Shown piece after piece: positions 1 through 8,650 of a stretch of DNA of 64,000 nucleotides. Numbering within the stretch: position 1 is the first letter of the stretch; the number at the start of each line of letters is the position of its first letter. The translations under genes were made by a program, and so were the position numbers. Source of the DNA: Asinibacterium sp. OR53 (GTDB lineage Bacteria > Bacteroidota > Bacteroidia > Chitinophagales > Chitinophagaceae). The stretch covers positions 2,575,220-2,639,219 of the forward strand of contig NZ_KI911562.1 of the NCBI RefSeq assembly GCF_000515315.1, in the 5' to 3' direction. A model generated the notes under the pieces. That model made no database searches, was not told the DNA's origin, and saw only the letters and a list, made by a program, of their open reading frames with translations.

Positions 1-14
1 CCGCCTGTAACCTG

Positions 15-22
15 TATTTTTG
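15..22 (+). promoter_or_regulatory. Bacteroidota -7 box upstream of first gene
   Basis: TATTTTTG matches the Bacteroidota primary sigma -7 consensus TAnnTTTG. It lies 24 nt before the ATG at 47, a usual leader length in this window. The -33 element would fall outside the window. Confidence 0.6.
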
Positions 23-46
23 TAATGAATCCATCAAGTACCAGCC

Positions 47-895
47 ATGAAAAAAATCTATGTATTGATTAGCGGAACAACCTTGTTGTGCTGCTTTTTG
101 CTGATGGCATGCAGTACATCCAGGAATGTACAACAAGAGGAGCCAGCGTCGAAAGGAAGCTGGCAGGCAAATAAGTTGGTCATCGATGGCAATGACAGCG
201 ACTGGACGGCCCCCTTGCGTTTTGAGTACAACAAAAAAGAAAAGTTTAGTTATGCCGTTACCAACGATCAAACACATTTGTATGTATTGCTGCGCAGTAA
301 CGATGAAAATACGCAACAGGAAATATTACGCGGAGGGTTAACGGTACTTTTCAATGCACATGCTGTTAGCGAAGAGCGGGGTGCAGCAGGCATTGTTTAT
401 CCAACAGGCAATATACCCAAAGGCCCTATGAACGGAAAACAGGAATACAATAACAATAAGCACATTGCGCTCAATAATGCGCAGGACTATTCTTTGTTCG
501 GATTCAACACCGTAAAATCTTTGGAGAACTACGATTATGGTAAAGAGAACAAAGAAGGCATCCAGGTAAGCGTGGGGTTCAACGCCGCGGGCGAATTGGT
601 ATACGAAACGGCCGTTCCTTTTACAGCTTTATTCAATCGTAACAGCGCTGTGAACCAGGGAGGAAGAAGCCTGTCGGTTGGTTTTATCATCGACCCGATC
701 CCGACTGACCCTGCTGCGAGAGGTGGGAGAAGAGGTCCAGGTGTTGCGGTAGGCGGCGGCTTTGGTTTTGGTGGTTATGGAAGTGGCGGTGGCATCGGTA
801 TATCCATTGGTACAGGTGGCTTTGGCGGCGGCCGCCAGCGAATGCCCAAATCAACAAGGGTATGGCGCGAGATCATATTGGCCAAAGCGCAATAA
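47..895 (+). CDS. Secreted lipoprotein with CBM9/DOMON-like domain and glycine-rich tail
   Basis: 282 aa. The N-terminus is a lipoprotein signal peptide: a Lys pair, a hydrophobic core, then LMAC with the lipidated Cys near residue 22, so export to the envelope is expected. Residues about 40-110 (LVIDGNDSDW, then alternating strands ending in THLYVLLRSND) resemble the start of CBM9/DOMON-type beta-sandwich domains found in Bacteroidota surface proteins; this is a fold-level impression only. Residues about 225-265 are a Gly-rich low-complexity segment with Phe, Tyr and Arg, unusual for a soluble enzyme. It is monocistronic, behind a -7 box at 15-22, and converges on the radical SAM gene. Function unknown. 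Confidence 0.75.
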   Translation: MKKIYVLISGTTLLCCFLLMACSTSRNVQQEEPASKGSWQANKLVIDGNDSDWTAPLRFEYNKKEKFSYAVTNDQTHLYVLLRSNDENTQQEILRGGLTVLFNAHAVSEERGAAGIVYPTGNIPKGPMNGKQEYNNNKHIALNNAQDYSLFGFNTVKSLENYDYGKENKEGIQVSVGFNAAGELVYETAVPFTALFNRNSAVNQGGRSLSVGFIIDPIPTDPAARGGRRGPGVAVGGGFGFGGYGSGGGIGISIGTGGFGGGRQRMPKSTRVWREIILAKAQ

Positions 896-903
896 CCAGC
901 CTG

Positions 904-2214
904 CTATATATAGCGCTCAGATCCGGCGAACTCCCTGTTATAATCGCCCTTAATGCGTTCCATAGGCGGGTTGAAATAACCGAATTTTAATTGCGGGAAT
1001 TCTTCTCTTATCAGGCTCATCAGTTGTTTTACGCCCAGCATTTCACCGGTTTCATGCGCGCCGATCTTTCCCATGTACCAATCGGGGTCGATGTTGAAAT
1101 TACGCCACTGGATCATTGACAGATCGGTATCGATGATGAGTTTACGTAAAGCTTCATATTCTTCCACACTATCGGTCATGCCAGGGAATACGAAATAATT
1201 GATGCTGGTCCATCCGCCATAACTGCTCACCACTTTCAGGCTTTCAATGATGTCTTCGAAACGGTAATTATTCGGCCGGTAATAAGGCTCATAAATATGT
1301 TTGCGCGCCGAATTGGTGCTCACGCGGATACTGTTCAAACCTGCTTCACATAAGGCTTTTACGGCGTCCGGTTTAGAACCGTTGGTATTGATATTGATGC
1401 TGCCGCGGTTGGTATGTTTGCGTATTTCCAGGATCGACTCGCGGATGGTTTCCCACATGAGCAACGGCTCGCCTTCGCAACCCTGTCCGAAGCTAACGAT
1501 AGGAAAAGGCGCTTCTATCAAATGCGGTACGGTGAATTCTACAATTTCCGCTGCGGTAGGTTTGAAGGTGAGACGGTCTTGCGTGGAAACAATGGTTTCT
1601 TCTTCGGGCTGGAAAGAGATACAACCGATGCAGTTGGCATTGCAGGCCGGAGAAGTAGGAACCGGGCATTCCCAGCGGGCCATGGAAAAATTCCTGGCAG
1701 CGGGACAATGATAGGTCATGCAACAATTCTCCATCAAATGTTTCACCAGCCTGTTGTGTGGGTAAGCCTGCAACAAATGCTCAGTACCCGATTGTATTTT
1801 TGCATTGTCGTAACCGGCGCACTCCTGCCGGATATCCTGTTCGATGCGTACGGCAGGTACATAAGTTTTATGATCGAACCATCCGGCGGCTGTATAACAA
1901 AACAGTGGAAGGGTAGGCGCATCAGGTAATGTTTCATAAGCGGCAATAAACAAACCGGTATGTGCCGGTGGAATGAATGCTGCCACAGCCCATCCCTTCT
2001 CACACAAACGCATTTCTCCCGTATTCACATCAATGCCAATACCTCTTCGCCCTGGTAACTCATAGAGGTTGCCACCGTCGGGCAATTCTATCCAGTCTTC
2101 CACGGGAATGGGAAATGCATCCCATCCGGCACGGCCCACTGCGTACAGGGTGGTGTCTTCATAGATATTACCGTTGCCGTCGGAGTAGAGGAGGTATGGT
2201 GATTGTGATAACAT
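904..2214 (-). CDS. Radical SAM domain protein
   Basis: 436 aa. The cluster-binding motif CNANCIGC (CxxxCxxC) lies near residue 190, after an unusually long N-terminal extension of about 180 residues, and is followed by a TIM-barrel-like core: a glycine-rich SFGQGCEGEPLL stretch and NINTNGSKPDAV, typical of radical SAM motifs. It should bind a 4Fe-4S cluster and cleave S-adenosylmethionine; the substrate is not evident. The longest frame begins with TTG at 2226, but ATG at 2214 (MLSQSPYLL) is preferred. The extra Cys residues between 160 and 180 (CCMTYHCPA) could bind a second cluster. It lies at the end of a leftward run with the genes at 2247 and 2803. Confidence 0.8.
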   Translation of the reverse strand: MLSQSPYLLYSDGNGNIYEDTTLYAVGRAGWDAFPIPVEDWIELPDGGNLYELPGRRGIGIDVNTGEMRLCEKGWAVAAFIPPAHTGLFIAAYETLPDAPTLPLFCYTAAGWFDHKTYVPAVRIEQDIRQECAGYDNAKIQSGTEHLLQAYPHNRLVKHLMENCCMTYHCPAARNFSMARWECPVPTSPACNANCIGCISFQPEEETIVSTQDRLTFKPTAAEIVEFTVPHLIEAPFPIVSFGQGCEGEPLLMWETIRESILEIRKHTNRGSININTNGSKPDAVKALCEAGLNSIRVSTNSARKHIYEPYYRPNNYRFEDIIESLKVVSSYGGWTSINYFVFPGMTDSVEEYEALRKLIIDTDLSMIQWRNFNIDPDWYMGKIGAHETGEMLGVKQLMSLIREEFPQLKFGYFNPPMERIKGDYNREFAGSERYI

Positions 2215-2246
2215 GCTATAAATCAAAATTAAAAAGTCAAAACGGG

Positions 2247-2801
2247 TTATTCAACCGACAGTTGTTTTTTGCAAAATTCGTTGAATTCCTGCTCTGTTTT
2301 ATCGGTAACCGGACTTTCTGTTTCTTTTTGTACCAGCTTATTATTCTTGAAGTCGATGGTGAGCAGGTTGTCTTTCAATACCACATTGTTCATATCGCTC
2401 CATTGATAATGTTTTCTGGGGAAGCTGTTGATCACGATCTCATCCCTGTCGAATGCGACTTCCTGGGGGAATTTTGCCTGCTTTTCCAACAGGGCTGCCA
2501 GCAGGTAAGCAATGAAAGGAATGAGTCCGTGCGGCAACAGGTACCAACCACAGGCAGCCAGTAATAAAGCTATCCGGTAATGAACGGCCTGGCCTTTGTT
2601 TTCCTTCATCTTTAGATAAGCAGTATAACCAATCATCAACAATACAATGGTTGATAGAAATAGAATGGTTTTGATAGCAGGCGCAGTAAAAATGGAAAAG
2701 ATGAATACTACAGCAGCCATGATGAGCATGATGAGGCTGATGCGATCCACGATCTTCGGATTGCGCGATTTGAAGGTAATGATATAGTCGTACGTCTTCA
2801 T
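2247..2801 (-). CDS. Hypothetical membrane protein, PH-like tail
   Basis: 184 aa, no family recognised. There are two to four hydrophobic helices: residues about 20-55 form one pair and about 75-105 a second. A hydrophilic C-terminus follows (DEIVINSFPRKHYQWSDMNNVVLKDNLLTIDFKNNK), whose alternating pattern resembles bacterial PH-like domains of small membrane proteins. The ATG at 2801 follows the stop of the upstream ureohydrolase by 1 nt, so the two are almost certainly cotranscribed and translationally coupled. Confidence 0.65.
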   Translation of the reverse strand: MKTYDYIITFKSRNPKIVDRISLIMLIMAAVVFIFSIFTAPAIKTILFLSTIVLLMIGYTAYLKMKENKGQAVHYRIALLLAACGWYLLPHGLIPFIAYLLAALLEKQAKFPQEVAFDRDEIVINSFPRKHYQWSDMNNVVLKDNLLTIDFKNNKLVQKETESPVTDKTEQEFNEFCKKQLSVE

Positions 2802-2802
2802 G

Positions 2803-3837
2803 CTATTTCACCATCAGGTTACAAAGACGCCACAACATTTGCGCGCCTACTACACTGTCCCAATCGCTTTGCCCCACGCCAATCTCAACCAGGTCAAAAC
2901 CAATGAGGGTACGGCCACTTTCTCTTACTTTCCGGAAAAGATACAACACTTCTTCTCCCTCAAAGCCGCCGTGTACCGGGGTGCCCGTATTCGGACAAAG
3001 CTTGCGGTCAAGTCCGTCTACATCGAAACTGATGTAAACATGCTGGGGTAATTTATCTACGATATCGTCTACGATCTGTTTCCAGGTCTCGCCTTCGTAT
3101 TGTCTTTGTTTGATGGCCCTGTCGAAATAAGTAACCACCCTGTACTGGCTATTGCAGATGTATTGCCATTCTTCTTCACAGTAATCGCGGATCCCCACCT
3201 GCACCAGTTTGCTGATCTGTGGCAATTCCTCCAGGGCATTGTACATCACAGAAGCATGCGAGTAGGTAAAATTTTCATAATTCTTTCTCAGGTCGCAATG
3301 CGCGTCGATTTGCAGGATACCAAAATCGCTGTGCTTTTCGGCCAGCGCTTTTAATATTCCTAATGAAATGCTGTGATCACCCCCCAGCAAAGCCACGAGC
3401 TTTTCGCGGTTGAGCAGGTCGCGCGCCTGTTCGTACACCCATTGATTCAGCGCAACGCCACCCGCATTGATATCTTTGAGGCTTTTGCACATGAACTTGT
3501 TCTTCTCCAGCGGTTCGCCTTTGGAAATATAATCGATGTAGAGTTCCGCCTCTTTGCGCAGGTAATCGCTTTTGAGCAACATACGTTTATCGGTCTCCCG
3601 CATGAAAAAGCCCTGTTTCCATCCATCGGGCACATCGGCATCGAAGAGGTCTACCTGCATGCTCGCTTTGAAAACATGCTCCGCCGCACGTGAGGTGCCG
3701 GCACCATAACTAACGGTTACTTCCCAGGGCACAGGAATGATCACCAGACGCGATTCCTCTTCTGAAAAAGGAAGGCCAAAGATGTTGTTATTGGGATTAC
3801 TCACCGAATTGGGGTCGAATTGCGATAAGTCGGTCAT
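2803..3837 (-). CDS. Ureohydrolase (arginase/agmatinase/formimidoylglutamase family)
   Basis: 344 aa from ATG 3837. All three binuclear manganese motifs are present: GGDHS at 152-156, DAHCD at 178-182 and SFDVDGLD at 270-277, so the enzyme should be active. Such enzymes hydrolyse guanidino or formimino substrates. Bacteroidota members of this type are often named formimidoylglutamase, and hutH lies 16 kb away, which would fit histidine breakdown, but arginase or agmatinase activity cannot be excluded from sequence. The frame extends to a TTG at 3855, but ATG 3837 fits better with the -7 box at 3873-3880. First gene of a leftward operon with the 184-aa membrane protein. Confidence 0.85.
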   Translation of the reverse strand: MTDLSQFDPNSVSNPNNNIFGLPFSEEESRLVIIPVPWEVTVSYGAGTSRAAEHVFKASMQVDLFDADVPDGWKQGFFMRETDKRMLLKSDYLRKEAELYIDYISKGEPLEKNKFMCKSLKDINAGGVALNQWVYEQARDLLNREKLVALLGGDHSISLGILKALAEKHSDFGILQIDAHCDLRKNYENFTYSHASVMYNALEELPQISKLVQVGIRDYCEEEWQYICNSQYRVVTYFDRAIKQRQYEGETWKQIVDDIVDKLPQHVYISFDVDGLDRKLCPNTGTPVHGGFEGEEVLYLFRKVRESGRTLIGFDLVEIGVGQSDWDSVVGAQMLWRLCNLMVK

Positions 3838-3872
3838 GATGCTCTTTATTTGCAAACGGCGCGAAGGTAGTG

Positions 3873-3880
3873 CAAAGTTA
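3873..3880 (-). promoter_or_regulatory. -7 box for ureohydrolase operon
   Basis: Minus-strand TAACTTTG matches TAnnTTTG and lies 35 nt before the ATG at 3837. No clear -33 TTTG was found at the usual distance. Confidence 0.5.
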
Positions 3881-3951
3881 GCAGTACTGTTTGATTTCTG
3901 TCATTTCTTGCCGCTTGTACCAATACCCCGCTGCGGCTCCTTTTTTTGGGT

Positions 3952-3959
3952 TAATTTTG
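3952..3959 (+). promoter_or_regulatory. -7 box for ccmE
   Basis: TAATTTTG matches TAnnTTTG, 16 nt before the ccmE ATG at 3976. It is divergent from the ureohydrolase promoter about 80 bp away. Confidence 0.55.
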
Positions 3960-3975
3960 CGCCAAATATGGCGAA

Positions 3976-4386
3976 ATGAAGAAGACACATATTATTTTAT
4001 TGGTATTGATAGCGGCGGCCATCGTAGTGCTCATCAGTTATACGGGCGACCTCACTACTTACGAGACCATCGCTTCGGCCAAACAGAAAGAAGGCAAATT
4101 TGTGAACCTCATAGCCAAGCTCGATAAACAGCAACCCCTCGAATACGATGCGGTAAAAAATCCCAATTACCTCAGTTTTACTGCTGTAGATACCCTGGGT
4201 AATTCCATTAAAGTAGTGTACCACAATAATAAGCCTACCGATATGGAAAAAAGCGACAGGCTAGTGTTGAAAGGAAGGGTACAGGGTGATCATTTTGAAT
4301 GTAAAGACATTTTGCTGAAATGTCCTTCTAAGTATAAAGACGATCCCAAAGCCACACAGAACAGATTGCAGGCAGAAAGCAAATAA
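3976..4386 (+). CDS. ccmE: Cytochrome c maturation protein CcmE, Cys-type heme chaperone
   Basis: 136 aa. One N-terminal membrane anchor (residues about 5-22) precedes a periplasmic OB-fold domain, as in CcmE, which carries heme to the heme lyase CcmF. Classical CcmE binds heme covalently through His in HxxxY. Here the corresponding C-terminal motif is CPSKY (Cys116, Tyr120), the Cys variant known from some bacteria and archaea. A second Cys at 109 (HFECKD) is close by. The heme lyase gene follows 53 bp downstream, in the expected order. No CcmA-D genes were seen in the window. Confidence 0.88.
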   Translation: MKKTHIILLVLIAAAIVVLISYTGDLTTYETIASAKQKEGKFVNLIAKLDKQQPLEYDAVKNPNYLSFTAVDTLGNSIKVVYHNNKPTDMEKSDRLVLKGRVQGDHFECKDILLKCPSKYKDDPKATQNRLQAESK

Positions 4387-4439
4387 AATAGTACTATACC
4401 CGGGCACACTTCTTTACATAAACAGAATCTTCCGCATCG

Positions 4440-6890
4440 ATGAACAATTATATAGGCGAACATTTATTTCCCGGGCAGACTGGACATTTTTTTGCAGTGC
4501 TTTCCCTGGTGGCTTCACTGGTAGCTACCATTGCTTATTTCAAAGCTAACCGCACGGTGGGTATTACAGAAAAGCAAAGCTGGATACGGCTGGCTCGCCT
4601 TTCTTTCCTCATAGAAACGGTGAGTGTGCTGGCGCTTTTTGTAACACTGTATTACATCATTTCACATCATCTTTTTGAATACAAATACGCGTATACACAC
4701 AGCGACAGGAGCCTGCAGACAGAATACCTGCTGAGTTGTTTCTGGGAAGGACAGGAAGGAAGCTTCATGCTCTGGAGCTTCTGGCATTGCGTGTTGGGAT
4801 GGATATTGATCTGGCGCTCGAAAGATTGGGAAGCCGGTGTGATGACGGTGATCAGTTTTGCGCAGTTCGCTATTGCCAGTATGCTGATAGGCATTTATTT
4901 TTTTGGAACCAAAGTAGGCAGTAATCCGTTCAGTTTATTACGCAACGAAGGGTTCCTGGATAATGCACCCGTTTTCCAGGATGTGGTGAACGGTGGTATC
5001 CGTGCCGATTACCTGCAATTTATAAAAGACGGAACAGGGTTGAACACGCTGTTGCAGAATTACTGGATGGTAATTCATCCGCCGGTATTGTTTCTCGGAT
5101 TCGCTTCTACCATTGTGCCTTTTGCGTATGCTATGGCCGGATTGATGAACCGCCGGCACGACTGGGTAAAACCTACGATTGCCTGGGCTTGTTTTTCCGG
5201 CGCCGTGCTGGGTACCGGCATTATGATGGGTGCTGCATGGGCTTATGAGAGTTTGTCGTTCGGAGGTTATTGGGCATGGGATCCGGTAGAGAATGCTTCA
5301 CTGGTGCCCTGGTTGGTATTGATCGCAGGTTTGCATACGAACCTGGTGTACAACCACAGCGGTTATTCGTTGCGGCCCACTTATTTCTTTTACCTGTTTT
5401 CTTTTTTGCTGGTATTGTATTCCACTTTCTTAACCCGCAGCGGTATCCTCGGCGATACTTCGGTGCACGCGTTTACCGACCTGGGTATGAATACGCAGTT
5501 GTTGCTGTTTGTACTGGTGTTCCTGTTGCCGGCTATAGGCCTTTTCATTGCGCGGTATAAAAGTATTCCTGCTATTGCCAAAGAAGAAAATACCTACAGC
5601 CGGGAGTTCTGGATGTTCATTGGGGCACTGGTATTGTTCCTGTCGGGCATCGTGATCATTGCCAAAACTTCTGTTCCCGTATTCAATAAAATATTCAGCA
5701 CCAATATTGCGCCGCCGGAAGACCCTGAATTTGCTTACAACCAGATACAGATATTCGTGGCCATTGTAATCGGCTTGCTCAGTGCAGTTGCGCAATACTT
5801 CAAATACAAAGACACACCCAAAGCTTTTTTCAGAAAGAAAATATGGCTGCCTACTGCGATCGCCCTGGTCATCAGTATTGCCATCAGTACGTTTGGTGTG
5901 ATCGGGTATGATAAAAAAGGACCCGGCTTCCTGGTTGCCATTCACCTGGCCATTTTTGCTGCAGTGTATGCTGTGGTGGCGAATACATCGTATATATGGT
6001 TGGGGATGAAAGGCCGGTTGAAAGCGGCCGGCGCTTCCGTGGCACATATTGGTTTTGGAATGGTGCTGGTAGGTATCCTCATATCATCCAGTAAAAAGAC
6101 GGTGTTGAGCTGGAATACTACGGGTATTACACCACTGCGTGCAGACGAGTCTCACACTAAAAACAATCCAACAGGTAACCCTGCCGAAAATCTCACTTTG
6201 TTCAAAGGTGTAGCAACGGATATGGGTAAATACATGGTAACCTATGCATTGGATACGATGAACGAACTCGACCGCAAACGTTATTTCGAAATAGATTTTA
6301 AAGCCAAAAAAGGAGAGGAGCATTTCAAGCTTTATCCCGATGTGATCAGGAACAACAAGGGAATGGAAGGATTTGCTGCTAACCCAGCCTCCAAGCATTA
6401 TTGGTATAAGGATATTTTCGTGTATATCACTTCTTTCCAGGAAAACAACAAGGCCGATACTACCAGCTTCCACAACCAGCAATTGAAAGTAGGTGATACG
6501 CTTTTCTATAGCAATGGGTTGATGATCCTGAACAAAGTGGAGAAAGAAGAACCGGCATCCATCTTCCTGGACATGACGATCGTTTCGAAAGACGGGCGCC
6601 GCTACCCGGCCCGGCCCGGTATTGCGATCGATGGCCAGCAAATGCGGGCCATTACCGATACCGTCCGCTCGCAGAGTATGGTATTGAAATTCAATCGCGT
6701 AGTAGACCCTGCGGCAGGTAAACTGGAGATAGGCGTTAAAGAAAGCGGCGCCATTACCGACCTCCTTACCCTCAAAGTATATGAATTTCCGATGATCAAT
6801 ATCCTCTGGCTGGGGGTAATGGTAATGGTGGTAGGGTTCATCATGTCTATCGTACAAAGACAGCAGAAAAGCCTTTTCAGGGTCAAATAA
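4440..6890 (+). CDS. ccsA: Cytochrome c biogenesis heme lyase CcmF/CcsA
   Basis: 816 aa polytopic membrane protein. The tryptophan-rich heme-handling motif WAWDPVENASLVPWL lies near residue 280, inside a run of membrane segments covering residues about 15-560, with conserved His residues in flanking segments (for example in VIHPPVLFLG near 212). Residues about 570-780 form a large periplasmic domain before a last helix (FPMINILWLGVMVMVVGF) and a basic tail. This is the CcmF arrangement: the protein takes heme from CcmE and attaches it to apocytochrome CxxCH motifs. Cotranscribed with ccmE. The name CcsA is also used for this family in Bacteroidota. Confidence 0.9.
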   Translation: MNNYIGEHLFPGQTGHFFAVLSLVASLVATIAYFKANRTVGITEKQSWIRLARLSFLIETVSVLALFVTLYYIISHHLFEYKYAYTHSDRSLQTEYLLSCFWEGQEGSFMLWSFWHCVLGWILIWRSKDWEAGVMTVISFAQFAIASMLIGIYFFGTKVGSNPFSLLRNEGFLDNAPVFQDVVNGGIRADYLQFIKDGTGLNTLLQNYWMVIHPPVLFLGFASTIVPFAYAMAGLMNRRHDWVKPTIAWACFSGAVLGTGIMMGAAWAYESLSFGGYWAWDPVENASLVPWLVLIAGLHTNLVYNHSGYSLRPTYFFYLFSFLLVLYSTFLTRSGILGDTSVHAFTDLGMNTQLLLFVLVFLLPAIGLFIARYKSIPAIAKEENTYSREFWMFIGALVLFLSGIVIIAKTSVPVFNKIFSTNIAPPEDPEFAYNQIQIFVAIVIGLLSAVAQYFKYKDTPKAFFRKKIWLPTAIALVISIAISTFGVIGYDKKGPGFLVAIHLAIFAAVYAVVANTSYIWLGMKGRLKAAGASVAHIGFGMVLVGILISSSKKTVLSWNTTGITPLRADESHTKNNPTGNPAENLTLFKGVATDMGKYMVTYALDTMNELDRKRYFEIDFKAKKGEEHFKLYPDVIRNNKGMEGFAANPASKHYWYKDIFVYITSFQENNKADTTSFHNQQLKVGDTLFYSNGLMILNKVEKEEPASIFLDMTIVSKDGRRYPARPGIAIDGQQMRAITDTVRSQSMVLKFNRVVDPAAGKLEIGVKESGAITDLLTLKVYEFPMINILWLGVMVMVVGFIMSIVQRQQKSLFRVK

Positions 6891-6963
6891 TCGATTGTTA
6901 AAGCGGGTTACTTTTTTAGCCAGGCAGCATTAATGATAGAATATAGTTCTATTTTTAAAGTCG

Positions 6964-7596
6964 GTGAATAAACCCGGACGCCATATTGTTTTTTGGCTGG
7001 TGCTTGGCTGCTTTTTGGCATCGGTGCAACAAGTCTGTTCGCAAACGAACGGGCGCGGGCCGTATGATACCGTGAAAGTATATGCCCTAGTTACCCCCAC
7101 AGGCGATACCATCCCCTTTGATTATCTGCCTACCGTAGAAGTGATTGGCAAGCTTACACGTCAATGGAAAAATTACTGGGCCAACTGGACCCGCCTGCGC
7201 AACGCCGTTTACGTTACCTATCCTTATGCCAAAGCGGCTGGTCGCATTATGAATGAGATCAATCTGCGGCTGACCAATGTAAGTGATAAAAAACAGCGGC
7301 GACTCATTATCCGTTCCAAGGAAAAAGAATTGAAAAAGCAGTTTACCGATAAGCTCACGCAACTCTCCGTTTACCAGGGTAAAGTACTCATGAAGCTCAT
7401 CAACAGGGAAACGGGCAATAATTGTTACGAGATCATAGAAGAATACAAAGGATTCATCACTGCTGCTTTTTGGCAAACCGTTGCGGTGGTATTTGGCAGC
7501 AACCTGAAACAGCCTTATGATGCGAAGGGGAATGATGCAGAGATGGAGCGTATTGTGAAAGATGTAGAGAGAATGTATGGCTATTCGAGAGGCTAA
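6964..7596 (+). CDS. DUF4294 family secreted protein
   Basis: 210 aa with a GTG start; the N-terminus (PGRHIVFWLVLGCFLASVQQ) is a signal peptide. The body GDTIPFDYLPTVEVIG followed by a basic helical region with many Lys and Arg matches DUF4294, a Bacteroidota family of unknown role. It lies 73 bp behind the heme lyase and overlaps the stop of aat on the other strand by 4 bp. No ATG occurs between the GTG and the signal peptide core, which supports the GTG start. Function unknown; periplasmic location inferred. Confidence 0.75.
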   Translation: MNKPGRHIVFWLVLGCFLASVQQVCSQTNGRGPYDTVKVYALVTPTGDTIPFDYLPTVEVIGKLTRQWKNYWANWTRLRNAVYVTYPYAKAAGRIMNEINLRLTNVSDKKQRRLIIRSKEKELKKQFTDKLTQLSVYQGKVLMKLINRETGNNCYEIIEEYKGFITAAFWQTVAVVFGSNLKQPYDAKGNDAEMERIVKDVERMYGYSRG

Positions 7597-8234
7597 CCCT
7601 TGCTGATACGTTGAATAAAATCTTTTCGGGGGATCATCCTCGCACCCAGGCTTTCAAGGTGTTCGGTATACACCTGGCAGTCGATCAACTGCACGCCTTC
7701 CTGTTTCAATAGTTTCACATATTGAATAAAAGCAAACTTACTGGCATTGCTGTGTTTGCTGAACATGCTTTCGCCGAAAAAGCAATGTCCCATGCGAATG
7801 CCGTATAGTCCGCCCACTAATATTCCTTCATGCCAGGCTTCTGCACAATGTGCCACACCCATGCGGTGCAATTCATTGAATGAAGCTTCCAATTCATCGG
7901 TGATCCAGGTGCCATCCTGTCCTTTTCTTGCGAGCAGTTTGCAGTTGCGGATCACATCAGCGAAAGCGGTGTTGGTTCTGAATTGAAAGACCTGTTTTTT
8001 TTCAATGGCTTTCATGCTCTTGCTTTCCTTCAATTCATCGGGAAAGAGCACAAAGCGCGGATCGGGACTCCACCACAGGGGAATATCTCCATCGTACCAG
8101 GGGAAAATGCCGCTTTTATAAGCCAGCAACAGACGGTCAATACCCACGTCGCCACCCATGGCCAACAGGCCATCTTCCAGTGCATCCTGCACCGGAGGAA
8201 ACCAGAGCTGGTCGTTCAATGCGTAGAGCGACAT
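7593..8234 (-). CDS. aat: Leucyl/phenylalanyl-tRNA-protein transferase
   Basis: 213 aa, the usual length for Aat. The family signature is clear: WFPPVQDAL, GLLAMGGDV, then AYKSGIFPWY and WWSPDPRFVLFP, with HCFFGESMFS further on, where the GNAT-like fold binds the aminoacyl-tRNA. The enzyme adds Leu or Phe to proteins starting with Lys or Arg and so creates an N-degron. The gene begins 2 bp after clpS, whose product recognises that same N-degron, so the pair encodes consecutive steps of the N-degron pathway. ClpA/ClpP are not in the window. Confidence 0.95.
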   Translation of the reverse strand: MSLYALNDQLWFPPVQDALEDGLLAMGGDVGIDRLLLAYKSGIFPWYDGDIPLWWSPDPRFVLFPDELKESKSMKAIEKKQVFQFRTNTAFADVIRNCKLLARKGQDGTWITDELEASFNELHRMGVAHCAEAWHEGILVGGLYGIRMGHCFFGESMFSKHSNASKFAFIQYVKLLKQEGVQLIDCQVYTEHLESLGARMIPRKDFIQRISKG

Positions 8235-8236
8235 AG

Positions 8237-8545
8237 TTACAGATCAGTTGATTCAATAGTTGCGCCGATGCCCCTGTCGGTAATGGCATCGCGCATGGGT
8301 TTGAGGGTATCGTAGTCGCCTTTCTTCACCGCATATTTGCCTTTGAAATGGATGAGCAGGGCCGATTGTTCGGCCTGTTCCAGTGTATGACCGCAAACGG
8401 TCATGAGGGTTTCGATGACCCATTCGAACGTATTTACTTCGTCATTCCACACAATGAGGCTATACGGTAGTGCAGTGGCTGTAAGTATATCCTGTTCTTC
8501 CGCTTCCCAGGGCTGGGTAGATGCATTCGAGGGGTAAACCATCAT
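8237..8545 (-). CDS. clpS: ATP-dependent Clp protease adaptor ClpS
   Basis: 102 aa. After a variable N-terminal tail the ClpS core begins with PYSLIVWNDEVNTFEWVI; the NDE pocket and the following helix bind the N-terminal Leu, Phe, Trp or Tyr of substrates. HTLEQAEQSALLIHFKGK and a C-terminal strand complete the fold. ClpS delivers N-degron substrates to ClpAP. It is the promoter-proximal gene of clpS-aat. Two start Met codons are adjacent (8545 and 8542). The -7 box at 8550-8557 ends only 4 nt before the first, so the mRNA may be leaderless. Confidence 0.93.
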   Translation of the reverse strand: MMVYPSNASTQPWEAEEQDILTATALPYSLIVWNDEVNTFEWVIETLMTVCGHTLEQAEQSALLIHFKGKYAVKKGDYDTLKPMRDAITDRGIGATIESTDL

Positions 8546-8549
8546 GCCA

Positions 8550-8557
8550 CAAAGTTA
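8550..8557 (-). promoter_or_regulatory. -7 box for clpS-aat
   Basis: Minus-strand TAACTTTG matches TAnnTTTG. It ends 4 nt before the annotated ATG, which would place the transcription start at or next to the start codon. Confidence 0.45.
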
Positions 8558-8591
8558 CCATGTTTGGAAAATATTCAGCAGTTTTTAGTTT

Positions 8592-8626
8592 TATCCTACC
8601 AATTCGGTAGGATATGACTATCTTTG
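8592..8626 (+). promoter_or_regulatory. Palindromic operator plus -7 box of the siroheme/TauE fusion gene
   Basis: Arms TATCCTACC (8592-8600) and GGTAGGATA (8606-8614) form a perfect 9-bp inverted repeat around AATTC. The -7 box TATCTTTG (8619-8626) follows 4 bp later, so the palindrome covers the -33 region. A dimeric repressor bound here would block sigma contact. The product's role in siroheme and sulfur chemistry suggests a sulfur-responsive regulator, which is inference. Confidence 0.7.
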
Positions 8627-8650
8627 CAGATAGTACCCCTTTAAGTAATC

